Notes: generated by a model from the letters alone, not told the origin. Counted from the first letter of the stretch, positions 1-12,404 are shown. The stretch: 64,000 nt of DNA from Pyrenula massariospora (GCA_021030905.1 JAGFMI010000013.1:186001-250000); one strand, 5' to 3'. A program made the numbers and translations.

Positions 1-167
1 GACGAGGACGTTATTTTCTAGTCAATGAGCCTTTTAGTGGTTGGCAAGCTTGTACTCTTTGAAGTCGACTTCATACCCAGTCAACCTTGCTTCATGGCTG
101 TTGCACTTGTCCATTTGATGTAATGAAGTGTAGATCAGCGTTGTTTAATGCTTCTGGAACTTTGCCT

Positions 168-3100
168 TCAGCCGACAAACTTGCTGCTTTTGTCTTTCAA
201 CTCCTCGATTAACCGGCCCAAATAAGCCTGCACAATATCCGACGGGACTCCCTCAAAAGCCCTTACAATCTTATCAAGACCTCTCCGGCCATTTTCATAT
301 GCTTGAAGGTCTCGGTTGCCATACACATCCCGTCCAGCCGCATACCCTTTCTCAAAGCTGCGAAAGAAGACATTCACGGCGACGGAGACTTCGTCAGTCG
401 GCGCTCCCGCATGAAGCCAGAGTGGAGGGATAAATAGAATATCTCCTGGGCCAAGACTGACTTCCTGTGGATGGGTGCCTGGGAGTGCACGTGGAATTGT
501 CGATCCATTCTCGAACACGTCGAGCTGTGAGGTTGATGCCCCTGGTGGGACACTCAAATGGGTCACGTCACCTGGTGGGTAGAGCACCAGCTTCCTAGAT
601 CCCCTAACCTGGCATAGAATATTAGCGTAACTATCATAGTGAAGCCACATTATACTATTAGAGATCCTGAGAACTGAGCTATAGACGCTCTTTGTCGCAG
701 CATGTAGTTCTTGTGGAATCCTGAAATCTTTTGCAAGACCAGGAAAATCCTCCCAAAAACTTGAAGGTCGCTCTGACGCTTTTTCCGAGGATAACGAGCG
801 GAGGTACATCTTCTCGCCAGAATCGATGCGCTTCATAAACTCGGTAAAGGGAACAGTGGTATATTCGAAGTTCTTCTTTTGGAAGTTCATTGCCATCGAC
901 ACAGAAACCTTGTGTACCACAACCTGAGTATGGCACGTTACCACAAAAAATCTTCCAGATCAGAATCGCGATCTTACCGTTCTTTCTGTACCCACTGCTT
1001 CTCCCATGTAGTCACTGGTCCATCGGTCCACGCATGAGCCTAGCTGAAGTCCTTTTATGATTGTGGGTTGTCTTTCTTGGAGTAGCGCTTCAAATTCCGA
1101 CTCTGGAGCTTGACTGAGTCTCACCTCCCGGACTTCTTTCACTAGGGGCTCCTGGAGATTTTTATTTTCCATAGGATTACGCTGAGATACTTTTTCTGCT
1201 ACATCGATAGTGCCGATGAGTTTCCACGGAGAGATATTCTTGTCCACTGTTCCCAAAGGCATTGTCCATGAGCCTTCATTCCAAAAGGTACCAAATGAGA
1301 AGCACACAGCCCCACCTCCCACGATTACTAACTCATTATCCTCTCTTAATAAGGAAGAATGACCGATGAGTAAAGGGCGCGGAATTGTGGGTGGGGAAAT
1401 GTTGGGCTTGTATGAACCAGACATGGAAAGACGTGGGGACGGATTTCCTGCCTCAAGAGAGCTCTCCAGTTGCATTGAGAGTATTTCCTGATCTTCGGTG
1501 ATGCACCCTGATTCTGAAATACCTCCTACCACAAGAATCTTGTCCGCCTGAACGTGGACAGAAGCCCCGAATCTTGCCAAAGGAGATTCCCTCATCGAGC
1601 GACCAAGTACTTGTTCAGAGCTCCGGCAGAGTCGGATCGCTTCAACATGCTCATTCGCTACAACCAGGCTCCAGTGCCAAAGATCGTCCAGAATGAGGCC
1701 AGAGTGATCCATGCCGCCGAATAAAACACCATTTGAGGGCCCAAGAGATGCTAAGCTGGCACCAAATCTCGGGCAAGGTGCCTCACCAACAACACGTAAA
1801 ATTCGCCAGGATTTTTCAGGTTCCCAAAGAAGCCATTCACCATGTACCGGGGTGCCGTTGCTCTTTCCTCCGAAGACCAGGAGCCCAGACGTTTTTGAAT
1901 ACGTGATTGGCGAGGCGCAGTGACGATACCTGGGAGATGGTAAGTTTGCAACCCTTCCCCAGCAGTCTCTATCCAACAGCCAGCAATCTGCCAGTGCGGC
2001 AGTAGGAGAAGTGCGACCACCAACCAAGAGATAACGGCCACTTGAGATTTGGGTAACTGTATGGCAGAGCCGAGAAGCAGTTGGAGGCGCTGTCATTGTT
2101 TCAGGCACTGAGAGATTTCTAGCGTAGCGGTCGATATTCGAAAGACGACTATGAACACCCATCCCTCCGTGGACCCCAATACACTCACCCTGAGCTGTGA
2201 GTAAAGCGGCATGATGTCTCAAACCTTGCGATTGAGGATGGGCGGTGTACTGGGCGGAGCAGACAGTAGCAGTCGAACGAATGGAGAATCCCCGACAGGA
2301 TTGTTTAATTGCAGAATCTGGGGAGGAAAGAAAGGGATACCAAGCGTGGACATTGTTCGAAGCAATCAATACGAAGTAATGAGATGCAAATATGGCAAAT
2401 TCCTCCCATTCGTCAAAAGGTTCTACATCCTGGACAGGCTCGAAGGAGAAGCGCGCCTGAGAAGTCCATACTTCCCACAAGGAGACTGCAGATGCATTAT
2501 TCCATCCTCTGTCCAAAAACCGTCGCTCTTGAGACTCGAGTGTCCGATATGTTTGCACAGACCTCAGGGGAGAGCGCAGCTTCTCGAAATGGTTCAGCAT
2601 TGTCTTCGCAAACGGATGCTCAGGTCCATCTGGTAGACACTGCTCGAGCAGACAAAACGTGACGTCTCTAAGACTGTCAGCAAAGTCGTTTAGTAGTGCA
2701 GAGCCTCTCATACCATTAGACAGCCCTGCAGCCCATGTGATGAGAGAATTAGATTCTTGTAGTTCCATGTAGGTAATAGACACTTCGGCAACGCAAAGAA
2801 CAGATGCACCTTCTATAGTGATGCTTTTAATAACTTTCTCTAGTTCTGGTATGTTTCTCAAATCACACCCGATTGCTACATATTGGTCACTCTGAAGTAA
2901 TAATGGACTTGCTGCTCTATCACTGACGTTCGAGAGCAGATGCCGCAGCTGTGGAGTACGATAAATGATATCCTTTTTAGCTTCCATAAGTTCACCATGA
3001 TCGATATCCACGAATACAACATCAGAGCACATTTCGGGATGTTTAGCGAGGAATTGGAATGGCGCTGGGTCACTAAGCACGGTCAGTATAACCGCAGGCT

Positions 3101-3374
3101 TTGATCCATAGTGCTCGGAGCATACAGACGCGCCACATCCTAGGTTAAGAACAACCTTCTTAACAGCAGGTCTCTGCAAGAAATTTTTCATGGTGGATAA
3201 TATTGCCCACATGCGAAGCCAGTAGCCTTTATTGATCAAAGGAGATCTTTTTACTGGCTTCTTCACAAAATATCGTATAAAGTGCGGCTCTGAGTAATAC
3301 AATCGCTCGACGCTACGCTTTGAGACAATACTGCTGTTGTTTGTCGCTATTATGAAGCTATCCTCTTTGGCCAT
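168..3374 (-). CDS. ppm2: tRNA wybutosine-synthesizing protein 4 (TYW4/Ppm2 type)
   Basis: Two exons, 3374-978 and 923-168, with a 54-bp GT-AG intron (924-977, phase 0) give a 1050-aa protein. The first third is a leucine carboxyl methyltransferase-like SAM domain (LNLGCGASV near the start, then FVDIDHGEL). The middle holds kelch-type blades with GG motifs (VFGGKSNG, VVGGISESG). The last 250 residues form a JmjC/cupin domain with the iron ligands His894-x-Asp896 and His970. This order is diagnostic of TYW4, which methylates and methoxycarbonylates yW-72 to complete wybutosine at position 37 of tRNA-Phe. The intron falls just before the JmjC domain. The start ATG at 3374 opens the methyltransferase directly. 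Identity is very secure. Confidence 0.93.
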
Positions 3375-3746
3375 GATGGAAAGATTTGAGAGTCACCCCT
3401 AAGCTGAAATCTGAGGGTTGGAGCCAAAACAACAAAAATCTGCATCGGCTTCACCCCGCTTCGCACTCTAAAATGATGCCGCCCGATACTCACCCCATTA
3501 GCCCAGACCTCGCACAGTTTCTCACCTTTTATATCTCCCTCAGCGAACTATCTTGTACTTGTATGTTTTGGAACTAGAATATACAATACCTCGGTGGTTC
3601 CATCCATTTTAAAAGAAATTATACCGCTCATCAGGAGCCCCGTACTAATCCTTTCTAAATAAGTGCTAACCGAAATTTTACAATATTTTAGATAAAAAGC
3701 TCCTCGACTGGTATAAATCAATAGCTAAGAAGGCTAAAAACTAAAT
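3375..3746. other. intergenic, AT-rich
   Basis: Upstream region of the TYW4 gene. Composition becomes AT-rich from about 3590. I see no coding region; the only notable sequence is the T-run downstream of the tRNA-like gene, read on the minus strand. Confidence 0.6.
3736..3740 (-). terminator. Pol III T-run terminator of the tRNA-like gene
   Basis: On the minus strand five T residues lie within about 10 bases after the tRNA discriminator base, the usual Pol III stop signal. Confidence 0.5.
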
Positions 3747-3881
3747 TGCCTCGGCGGAGACTCGAACTCCGGGCCTTTAGATAATGTTCATTTCTATGAG
3801 ACTAACGTGATAACCACTACATTAAATTAGATTTTAATTCTTGAAAGAATATTTATCAAACTCACACTACACCACCAAGGC
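3747..3881 (-). tRNA. tRNA-like gene with CAT anticodon, interrupted in the D arm (probable pseudogene)
   Basis: On the minus strand the ends GCCTTGG and CCGAGGC pair over 7 bp (one G-T wobble), followed by discriminator A. The T arm CGGAG-TTCGAGT-CTCCG is perfect and carries box B. The anticodon arm reads TTAGT-CTCATA, a 12-nt intron candidate, then A-TCTAA, so the anticodon would be CAT (Met-like) with 4 of 5 stem pairs. A box A-like TAGTGGTTATC is present. The D arm is split: TGTAGTG occurs at 3865-3871 and again at 3815-3821, with 43 bp of AT-rich sequence (3822-3864) between the copies. Removing one copy plus the insert restores a normal-length D arm. Known fungal tRNA introns lie after position 37, so I infer a broken gene, but all other parts look intact. 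Confidence 0.6.
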
Positions 3882-4418
3882 AAAAGACGCAGTCAATTGT
3901 GTAAAAGTAATATATAAAACAAAGTCAGACAGATTTTAAACATTTTTTGGTGTGAGCCACCCTCATTATTTCTAATAAATAAAAAAAATTGAAACTAGTA
4001 AAGATAGGGGGTGAGCAGGATACAGATTTTTAAACTCTTAAGCTGCCAAGACCTTTGCGAATTCGCACCCACCTGCCAGATCTCCCAGAAACAAGCGTCT
4101 GCAGCAGGTCGAGTCATGTCTTAGGAGACGGATTTTATGAGACCAGCTCACCAACACAGATCAATGAAGAATCCTCCGTTTAAACACTAGCACCTTTCAT
4201 AGAATTAGAAGTTGAGATAGTAGCCACACCATTATTTTTTATGTACGTGACTTCTATGGGCTTTGATTGGCGTGTCCCTGGCGGAGATTTTGTCATTACA
4301 CATGCAGGCGCCTAAATGACCAGGATCGGCGCGCGTTTCAAGCAGGCGCAGATACGAAAATGACGTTGCAAACTTCCGCCGCCGGGAGTCTCTATTCCTT
4401 CATGTCGCTCCCTACAAA
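3882..4418. other. intergenic, AT-rich then mixed; upstream region of the svf1-like gene
   Basis: Runs of A and T dominate up to about 4030 and no long open frame is present. From about 4260 the composition returns to normal ahead of the start at 4419. No coding sequence is recognised. Confidence 0.5.
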
Positions 4419-5759
4419 ATGAATTGGGTCAAACAACAGTGAGTCTCGTCAGGAAGTGCGCCGTAATACTCTTCCTCACATTGATGCTAGGCTCGCAAAT
4501 GTCGCCGGGACGCAAGAGCCCGAGTATGGCCCAACCGCCATTCAGTCTGTGGCCTCCCAAACTGAAACTACGCCGTACACCGAACTCAAGAAGGAGGATC
4601 TGAAATGGCGCGCAATGGAGAGCACGTGCGTCGAGACGCAGGTGTTCTATCTCATGTCGGACGAGGGTGTCATAGGAATGGCGCAACTCATCTATAGCAA
4701 CGTTGCGTGGGTGTCAAGCGCATTGTCTCTCGTCCCCCACAGCTGATTCACGGCGTCTAGCGGCATTCATACCACCACGCAATTCAATACCAAAATCTAC
4801 GAACACGGTGGTCCCGGTCAACATCAGTGGTGCTCAGACCCTCTCTCAAACTATGGCTTTGATGAAGACCAAACATCGTTTTTCGCAGATAATGTAGCCA
4901 TATCGCTTAATGAGGATGGATCCGCGTACACTGTGAAGTCTGCGGTCAACGAAGATTGCATCGTCAACCTGGAAATCACACGTACAATCCCCGGCTTTAA
5001 AGCAGGCAAAGATGGGACAAGCTATTTCGGCACCGATCCGGCGAATCCCTGGGGCTCTATGTTCCATTTCATTTGGCCCCGGTGTAAGGTAGAAGGTACA
5101 ATGATCACAAAGGAAAAGGAATACAACTTCAAAGGGAAAGCAACATTTATACATGCTCTGCAGGGCATGAAACCGCATCATGCTGGTAAGAGTCGCCCTT
5201 CCTCTTCTACCTCTCTCCCCTAACATAGCAAGCTGCGAAATGGAACTTCCTCACGTTCCAAGGCCCGACTTACTCCGCCACAATGATGGAATACACAACA
5301 CCTCAGTCATATGGATCGACGACTGTCAATGTCGGGGGTATAGCCAAAGACGGCGAAATCCTTTTTGCCGGATGCTCTAATTCTTTTAAACACACCGAGA
5401 CAGTACAAGACGCAGAGAACGAATGGCCAGAACCAACTGCTATCGATTTGGAATGGAAAGGCAAAAACAAAGATGGCCAGGAAGTTGCCGCCAGCATAGC
5501 CGGCAGCTACGGAACGCGACTCGATCGGGTAGATGTGTTGTCGCACGTGCCTGGGCTGATCAAGACCCTTGTTGGAGGCGTTGTCGGGACAAAGCCATAC
5601 ATATACCAGGTTCGTAGGAATATTGCAGAGTCTTTGATTATGTATTCTAACAGCCACTAGTACGGACTGAAAAGCGGTATACCACTAAAGATCCAAATTG
5701 GAAATGACGAATCTTCTGAGGAGGGTGCAATATTTTCAGAAGCCACATTCATCTCTTAA
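4419..5759 (+). CDS. svf1: Svf1-like protein (survival factor 1 family)
   Basis: Five exons: 4419-4438, 4491-4706, 4761-5185, 5233-5609 and 5661-5759. All introns are GT-AG and 47-54 bp; the total is 1137 nt, 378 aa. The start reads MNWVKQQ, running across the first intron into [10 protein letters not shown], as in Svf1 proteins. Further family landmarks are [63 protein letters not shown] and the end FSEATFIS. In yeast Svf1 is a lipocalin-like protein linked to sphingolipid (ceramide) handling and oxidative-stress survival. The C-terminus and every exon junction keep frame, so the gene looks functional. It may be a paralogue rather than the main copy; that cannot be told from one window. Confidence 0.88.
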
Positions 5760-6214
5760 AGGGGCTGGTTCCCTGGACTTATCACCGCCTACTCGTCCGA
5801 TCACTTCCAAAACCACGCAAGGCCCTTTTCATCAAGCGATTTATCATGTCTGCAAAGCTACTTGTTGCTGGCAGACATTGTCAGGAGGTCGGCGAAGACT
5901 CTCATAAGGGCTCAATGGAGCTTTGCAAAGCACCGCAAGCGGCGCATTCCTAGGTCTACTATGCAGTTGGATACTCACGCGGACATGAGATGATGAGAAG
6001 AGGACTTTTGCGAGCCCGGTTGGCAAGTTGGAGATATAGAGCACCATAATTGCGATGTGAATAGTCATGCCCGGTACCAGCCGATGGTACACAGGGAATC
6101 ACAATGACTCAAATCGTTCCCATACCTATCTTTCAGCAATGCTTCATTTGTGCTCGAAGGAGTGCCAATACAGCCGTTACACATTTACTCATTATCCACC
6201 CTTGCACGTCCCAC
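5760..6214. other. convergent intergenic spacer
   Basis: Space between the 3' ends of the svf1-like gene (plus) and the hydantoinase gene (minus). Only short open frames without family features. The last bases already belong to the C-rich stretch that continues into the hydantoinase 3' end. Confidence 0.5.
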
Positions 6215-9200
6215 TCAATCCTCGCCCCCCTCTCTCCGCCAATCCTCCTCAACCTCCCCGCTAATATCCCTCACCCCTTGCCCCGAAAACTCCTCAATCA
6301 CACTCCTCGGCTCCCCATAAACCCCCAACGGCCGATACCCAACCTCCCCAAACCCAAACGCCCCCGGGCCCCCCAACTCCAGCGCCGCCGGCGTATCCAC
6401 CCACCGCGGCGAGCACACAATCCCGACAACGACGACCGACACTCCGTATTTGTACTCCGGGACGCCGAGCGCGCGCCCGTCCCCGGCGTCCAGGATCGCG
6501 ATCAGATCGGGGACCGTGGCGATGACGGTGGTGGTTGTGTGGCCGGACGGGGAGGGGGAGGTGTGCTCGGCGAGGATGTTCTCGTTCTTGAACGGGATCT
6601 TCAGGTGGCCGCCGACGGCGACGGGGGGCGTTTGGCCGGGCTCCATGTTGTCTTCGACGGGTGCGGAAGCGATGAGGACCTCGCCGTAGCTGTGTCCCTT
6701 GTGGAGGCGGCGCTCGACGGCGGTGATCTTGCCGCGGAACAGGACTTTGGCGGCGGAGGGGCCACCGGCCTCGGCGACGATGGCCTCGGCGACGGTGGAG
6801 GTGGTGTTGCGCTGGCGCGCGAGCTCGATGCAGCGCCCGATGCGCCAGGCGAGGGAGCAGGTGTGCAGGACGGCGTGGCGTTGGACATGCTCGGTAGTGG
6901 TGGGACGGGCGGCCATGCCGACGCGGCTGCCCATCTCGGTGCAGGAGGCGCGGAGGATGCGGTCGACGTCCCGGTCGTTGGAGGTCTGGGTCATGATGAT
7001 GGTGTTGCCGGTTCCGGAGTCGATGGCGCAGGGGACGAGCTGGCCGGGTTCGTGGGCTACGATGGTGGTTTGGTGGTAGGTTGGGAAGGCTCGGCCCATC
7101 CAGTCTGCATCGATCACCGGGCGGTTGAAGTGTTTGGAACTGCCCAGCAGCAATGGTTCGAGGCCGTTTGCACCGCCTATCTCGAGCCCCATAATCGAAT
7201 CGAACGATGAGTCACCGAGGTATTCCATTAACGCATGCACGGCAGAGACTGTTTCTGTGCTGGCTAGGCGCTCGACGCTGACTGCGGGAGAGCCCATGTG
7301 GCCGCCCCAGTATATTTTTTCATTTGGGCGGAGAGAAAAAGGAGAAATTATTTGCATGCTATGACCTTCCTGGAGGTGACGCTGTAGCAGAATTTCTGTC
7401 GACGCTGGCTGGCCGCCACCTCCGCAGCCAAGGACGTACATGCCGATGGTGAGGAAGTGCAGATCGGTCGAATTGAGATGCCAGACTTGTCTTTGGAATT
7501 GGCCGTCGAATATAATAGTAGGCTTGTACGAAGCTATGTCCACAGTGGCTTCTTCGTCAATTTCCGCTGCAGCTTTCTCTGGCTCGTTAACAAACGACTC
7601 ATTTAGGTCGCTCTGTAGCTCATCGCTGTATTTGAGTATGTTTTGTCCAGCATCTTCAAGATCCCCAACAGCTTTGACAATTGTTCGAACCTGATTAGAA
7701 ACATATTGCAGGGGTATAGCTTCCACGTCCACAACTGACACTGACTCGCGTCGAGCCCCGGCTTCGATCGCACGATCTATCGCAAGATTTTTGGCATTCT
7801 CGATTGCATTCTTCTCGGACTGATTGCTTGTGTTCTGAACAATGTCGACGGTTCCTCCTACTTTGGAGATAGCTGCGCCGACTGCATTGGCCACGTCAAA
7901 ATACGGCGGTCTGCTGAGCTCTGACGCTCCTTTCAACGCCTTTGAAGCGATAATAGAACCACCGCCAACAAGAAGGACAGGTAGAGGCTCTGGTGAGGTC
8001 TTGACCACATCAATTGCTTCTTCTAAAAGAGCCTGTATGCGATTTTGAACGGCCTTTATTGTCTCGTCAGTAATGTACTTTACCGAGTCCGCTGATCCGA
8101 GGTTGATAATACCGTTGGCAACGCTGATATCAGTCGCAGTCAGAATCGGACCACCAAATACTTGACTTTTAGTTATCAGATCATGGCCCACAGAGTCTGG
8201 TCCGACAGAACAACGGTTTGGGCCAGTTTGTCGAACGATCGAGCCACCTCCGAGACCGATGGAATGCAGCAAGGGCATGTTGTAATTCACATCTATGCTA
8301 GCAATCTTTACGTAGGAGGGCGCCTGTCTTGGAAAACCGGTCTTCTCGAGAACGCCGACATCGGTTGTGGTACCACCAATATCGACAACGATCCTGGTAG
8401 TCTGATGGTCGTCTTTCGTCGCTACCAAATGCGATGCGCCCCTCATAGAATTTGTAGCTCCCGAAGAGAAAGTTCGGATGGGAAATTCAGCGGCCTGATA
8501 ACATTCGGCTATAGTTCCGTCGTTTTGTGTTAGGTAGAGAGGGCAAGAAAGATTTATCTCGCGCAAAGCAGCTTGAAAGCCCCTCACTGTTCTTCGAGCG
8601 AAGCGGAGAATAGAGGCATTGAGGATCGAGGCATTTTCGCGTTCTTTGAAGCCGATATTCGCAACCTTGTGTGAGCAGACTACGTCGACATGCGGTAATT
8701 CTCTCTTAATAATGCCCTCAACGCGTTTCTCTTGATGGAAATATTCATCAATAGGAGAAAAAACCCCGGCAATAACAACAGCAGAGATGTCTAACTCTCG
8801 GATTTCTTGACAGTGCTGTAACACTTGAGCTTCGCTAAGGGGCGCTTCTTCGGAGCCATCGATTGCTAAACCCCCATCAACATAGCCTACATACCCGTTG
8901 CAAATTCGGCTTAGACCCGCAGGAAAGCCAGAGAAAGGCGGAATCTCGCGCAGAAAGGACCTGGATAGCCTGATGATAGCTACCTTAGCTAATCGGCGGG
9001 AATCCTGCTCAACAACTGCGTTAATGAATGAAGTGGTTCCAATAACAACGCAAGCTATGTTCTCTTTTGGGACTTTAGAATTTTCTAGGACCTGCCGCAA
9101 CGCAATCTGGATAGCTTCTGTAACATTAGAGGTTGTTGGTGTCTTGTATGCTGCCAGGACTCCATGATCATTTAGATCTTGAGTAGACGGATCTACCACA

Positions 9201-9326
9201 ACCGCATCGGTGTTTGTGCCTTGAGTGGGAAATAGTCAGGACACTGGTGCTGGACGCAGGACGGCTTCTCATGGTACCTCCTACGTCGATACCAATCCTA
9301 TACCTTCTCGTAGCTTTCTCAGACAT
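6215..9326 (-). CDS. hydantoinase/oxoprolinase family protein fused to a DUF917-type domain
   Basis: Exons 9326-9278 and 9219-6215 with a 58-bp GT-AG intron (9220-9277) give 1017 aa. The N-terminus RYRIGIDVGGTNTDAVV is the first phosphate loop of the acetate kinase/actin-like hydantoinase A fold. VVDIGGTTTDVGVL near residue 290 and LLVGGGSIIA near 430 are the next nucleotide motifs. From about residue 600 a DUF917-type region follows (GCGGGGQPAST, LEIGGANGLEPLL, VIDADWMGRAFPTYHQ). ATP-dependent opening of hydantoin or 5-oxoproline-like rings is the family role; the exact substrate is unknown, and no HyuB-type partner gene lies nearby. The last 800 bp are much more GC-rich than the rest of the gene. 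The small first exon is supported because it restores the complete IDVGGTNTD motif. Confidence 0.88.
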
Positions 9327-9930
9327 CCAGGTTCACAAGTTGCTCGGAAAGCAACCGGTGCAGAATTTTGCTCTTGGGTAGAACACAGAGTTGAAGGGTT
9401 TTAGAAGGCATTCATATATCTGCTAGACGTCTGAAGACACCTAGAAATTGAAATCTCATTTCTCTAGCTGTAGCAAACTATTCGAGACAGGAAGGAAAAC
9501 TTCAAATTTGATGCGGCCGAAGCGGAGCCAATCTGATAAAAGTGTAGTACGTAACAGCACCTGAAAATACGATTGTCGACCACGAATACATGACCTTAAG
9601 CTCATTCATTCAAGATATTTGGAGCTGCCCAATTCAGGAAAAAGCCGCTTGATATTACGATTATCTCCGTTCAGGTGCCCAATTTAAACCCCATGCCTCC
9701 AGGATATCGAACTTGTCAGCCTTACCTAAGAGTGCCTGGAAGTGCTTCACCTAACCAGATAGAGTTGGCCCAGCCTTGCAGCCAACAGTCAAATCGACGG
9801 TAGAGACCATCCCACATTTATTCTCAATACGTCAAGCCACATCGCAACCCATTTGCAAGCCTTATCGCGCTCGATCAATTTCGGTTGCTCCCGTAGCTAC
9901 GAGAGCAGTGGTTGCGCTACCTCTTTCGAA
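9327..9930. other. divergent promoter region
   Basis: Separates the starts of the hydantoinase gene (minus) and the U1A/U2B''-like gene (plus). No convincing coding sequence and no regulatory motif that I can name. Confidence 0.5.
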
Positions 9931-10939
9931 ATGGCTACGGCTACAGCTCCTAACGCGACGTGCGTATACAATTCCTTGACCCATCGCAGCCGCTGACCTC
10001 TTATGTAGCGTTTATGTACTTCTACTACCCTCCGCTTCGTCATTGCACACTGACTTGAAGCGTGAAGGTCCGCAATCTTGAGGAGCGAGTCAAAGTTGAT
10101 CAGCTGAAGGAAGCGCTCGCCGAAATCTTCTCCGAATATGGCAACATAATCGACCTGGTTGCGAAAACCAACCTCAAAGCCAAAGGACAAGCTTTCATCG
10201 TTTTCGACGATGTTAATTCAGCAACTCGAGCTATTGACGAGGTTAATGGATTCGAGCTGTTCGAAAAGCCGATGCAGCTAGATTACGCGAGAACAAGAAG
10301 TGATGCAATTGTTTTGAAAGAAGAGGGGGGAGCAGGACTTGAGACCCACAAGAGGCGACGACTGGCGGAGAAGGGTGAGCGGTAAAGGATGCCTGTTGAA
10401 GCAGATCCGCTGACCAGCCGCAGAACGTAAACAGGCTGCGGAAGCTCTTGAGGCACAGAAGAAACTCAAGCGTCCGCCCGGCGGCGTTGCGCCTGATGTC
10501 CGCCCAGCAAAGACAACGAGAGGGTACGTTGTTACGCTGATGAGTCTGTAATCAAAGTCTACCTGGAGCTAACCTCAATTCTTCTGAAGGGCTGGCTTGA
10601 AGTCTTCCGGTGCCAACGCCTCGGCCGTTATTCCAGACGAGTATCTTCCACCCAACAAGATTTTGTTCTTACGAGAATTACCGGAAAGCTACGATGTGGA
10701 CAGTCTCACCACAATCTTCTCAAGGTTCGAGGGTTTCCGGGAAGTTCGTATGGTGCCTGGCAGAAAGGGCATTGCTTTTGTGGAGTATGAGGCAGAGACT
10801 GGCGCAATTAGTGCCAAGGTGAGCTCCCTTTTTCCAAATCGTCATCCATCCTTTTAACATATAGTTTTAGGAGGCGACAAATGGTATGCAGATCGGGGAC
10901 GACGGAAAAGGTATTCGGGTCACCTTCCAACGGCAGTAG
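9931..10939 (+). CDS. U1A/U2B''-type small nuclear ribonucleoprotein (two RRMs)
   Basis: Five exons: 9931-9959, 10061-10374, 10424-10523, 10590-10818 and 10871-10939. The total is 741 nt, 246 aa, all GT-AG. The first RRM starts right after MATATAPNAT and contains GQAFIVFDD (RNP1) with preceding VRNLEE (RNP2). A basic linker follows (KRRRLAEKERKQ). The second RRM begins PPNKILFLRELPE (RNP2) and has GIAFVEYE (RNP1), ending VTFQRQ. This layout is that of the U1A/U2B''/SNF family, which binds stem-loops of U1 or U2 snRNA in the spliceosome. The sequence does not decide between the U1 and U2 protein. The 29-nt first exon is supported by frame and by the family-typical short N-terminus. Confidence 0.88.
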
Positions 10940-12404
10940 GATGCAGACTACTTGCTGATAGGAGAGCTACACATGAGTATTTACATTTCGTCTATTTCCA
11001 AGTGGAAACAGGAGACCTCGAATAGCCAACACATTAGACAAAATGCTTCTGATATCTGAAGATCTGCCGTGTGAGAGGCTCTGACGAATGACAGTGTTTC
11101 CCACCTGTTCTTTGCCATGCAAGAAATGCGGTGTCCGCAATCCCATAGATAGCCAAGGTAGGTAGTTAGATGCATTTCTTAGTGGGGACAATTGAGGTCG
11201 TTCAGCGGCCGGAAGGGATCCCCACACCATATTGGCTGGGTCGGCCGGGCGTTTTTCTCGCTGACCGTCCCCCGCAGCATGCGGCTAAGGAAAGAGGACG
11301 CGGCCCCATTGTGAAGCAGACGTGGGTGAAAAACGCCTAGGCAGAGCGTTGAGATTAGATATCTCGAAGCCAATACCACAATAGTGCCCTGTGGATAGAG
11401 CCGAGCTACTGTTGTTGAGTGCTCAATCTGCATCTGTCGCAGCGAGCATCCGTTTCCGCCTGGACTGAAGTCGTTGCAATCCCAGCGATCAGTGCATGCA
11501 TGGTGTGATAAAGAGCGGCGGGGCGGGCTGCATGGCTAGCGATGCGCGCTATCTCAACCGAGACAAGAGCCATGCGGGACGGGGTTCCTTAGCGGCTCCC
11601 CGAGGCCCATCAGTGGCTCCCAGGAGGATGCGGAGGCCACCAGCCGCCCAGTGCCAACCCCTCCTTGCCCTCTGAACTTTCCCCTCTCCCAATTTGATTG
11701 ACACCCTTCCGCGTCTCGTCCTTCCCCCCACCCCTCCGCGATGAGGCCTCATCTACCCAGGATAGCCTCACCCCGTCTGTTTCCCATGCCATCGTATCCC
11801 CTTCTAAAAGATTCGCTCCCTTACCTGAAAGAACCAATCTTTGCATGCTCAACATCACGAGACCTAGGCTCGAGCCCTCCGTCGTTCTTCAAACACGAAG
11901 CGCAATATCCCGATTTGTCTTCTCCTTGACCTACGTTTGAGGTCGACGGAAGAGGCACGCGCCCCACGCTCATAGCAAATATCTCGATACCTATGCGACT
12001 ACTCTTCATATAGACGCACATCGCGGCACACGCCCACGCCTCGTCTATCAATCATCGATCTTGTCACATCTAGCCCACTTGGCCCCACCTGTGGTCTCCG
12101 TTCACCATACGCATACATTGCAGATTGACATCCCATCTTCCTCGACCACCATATCCACGCGCTTGACAATACTAGTCACGAGGATCTTGCGTTCATTTCC
12201 TCTATATACTTAAGAGACAATGTGAACAAGTTTGTACCCCAATACCAATGTTGAGAACACCCATTAATTTAGTCCTCCAGTCGTTCTACCTCGTCGATTT
12301 ACCCTACACCTTGCAATTGGTTTCTTAAAAAAGTCAAAATCTGGAAAGACATCCTTCGGATATCTACCTAGCGACCTTACTGGCTGAGGTTCAGAGTACT
12401 GGCA
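10940..12404. other. intergenic region and long leader of the Pps1-type gene
   Basis: No open frame with domain-like composition. The part from about 11690 to 12390 is rich in C and T, as expected for a long 5' leader or promoter of the downstream gene. I see no RNA gene. Confidence 0.5.

Noticed and set aside
3882-4030. Transposon or RIP-damaged element beside the tRNA-like gene
   Set aside because: AT-rich sequence is present but there are no terminal repeats, coding remnants or clear target duplication apart from the one inside the tRNA.
6104-7210. Long plus-strand open frame (368 codons) opposite the hydantoinase 3' end
   Set aside because: It is rich in Pro/Arg then Gly/Asp/Val, a direct effect of the GC skew island. 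The minus-strand frame carries the conserved domain.
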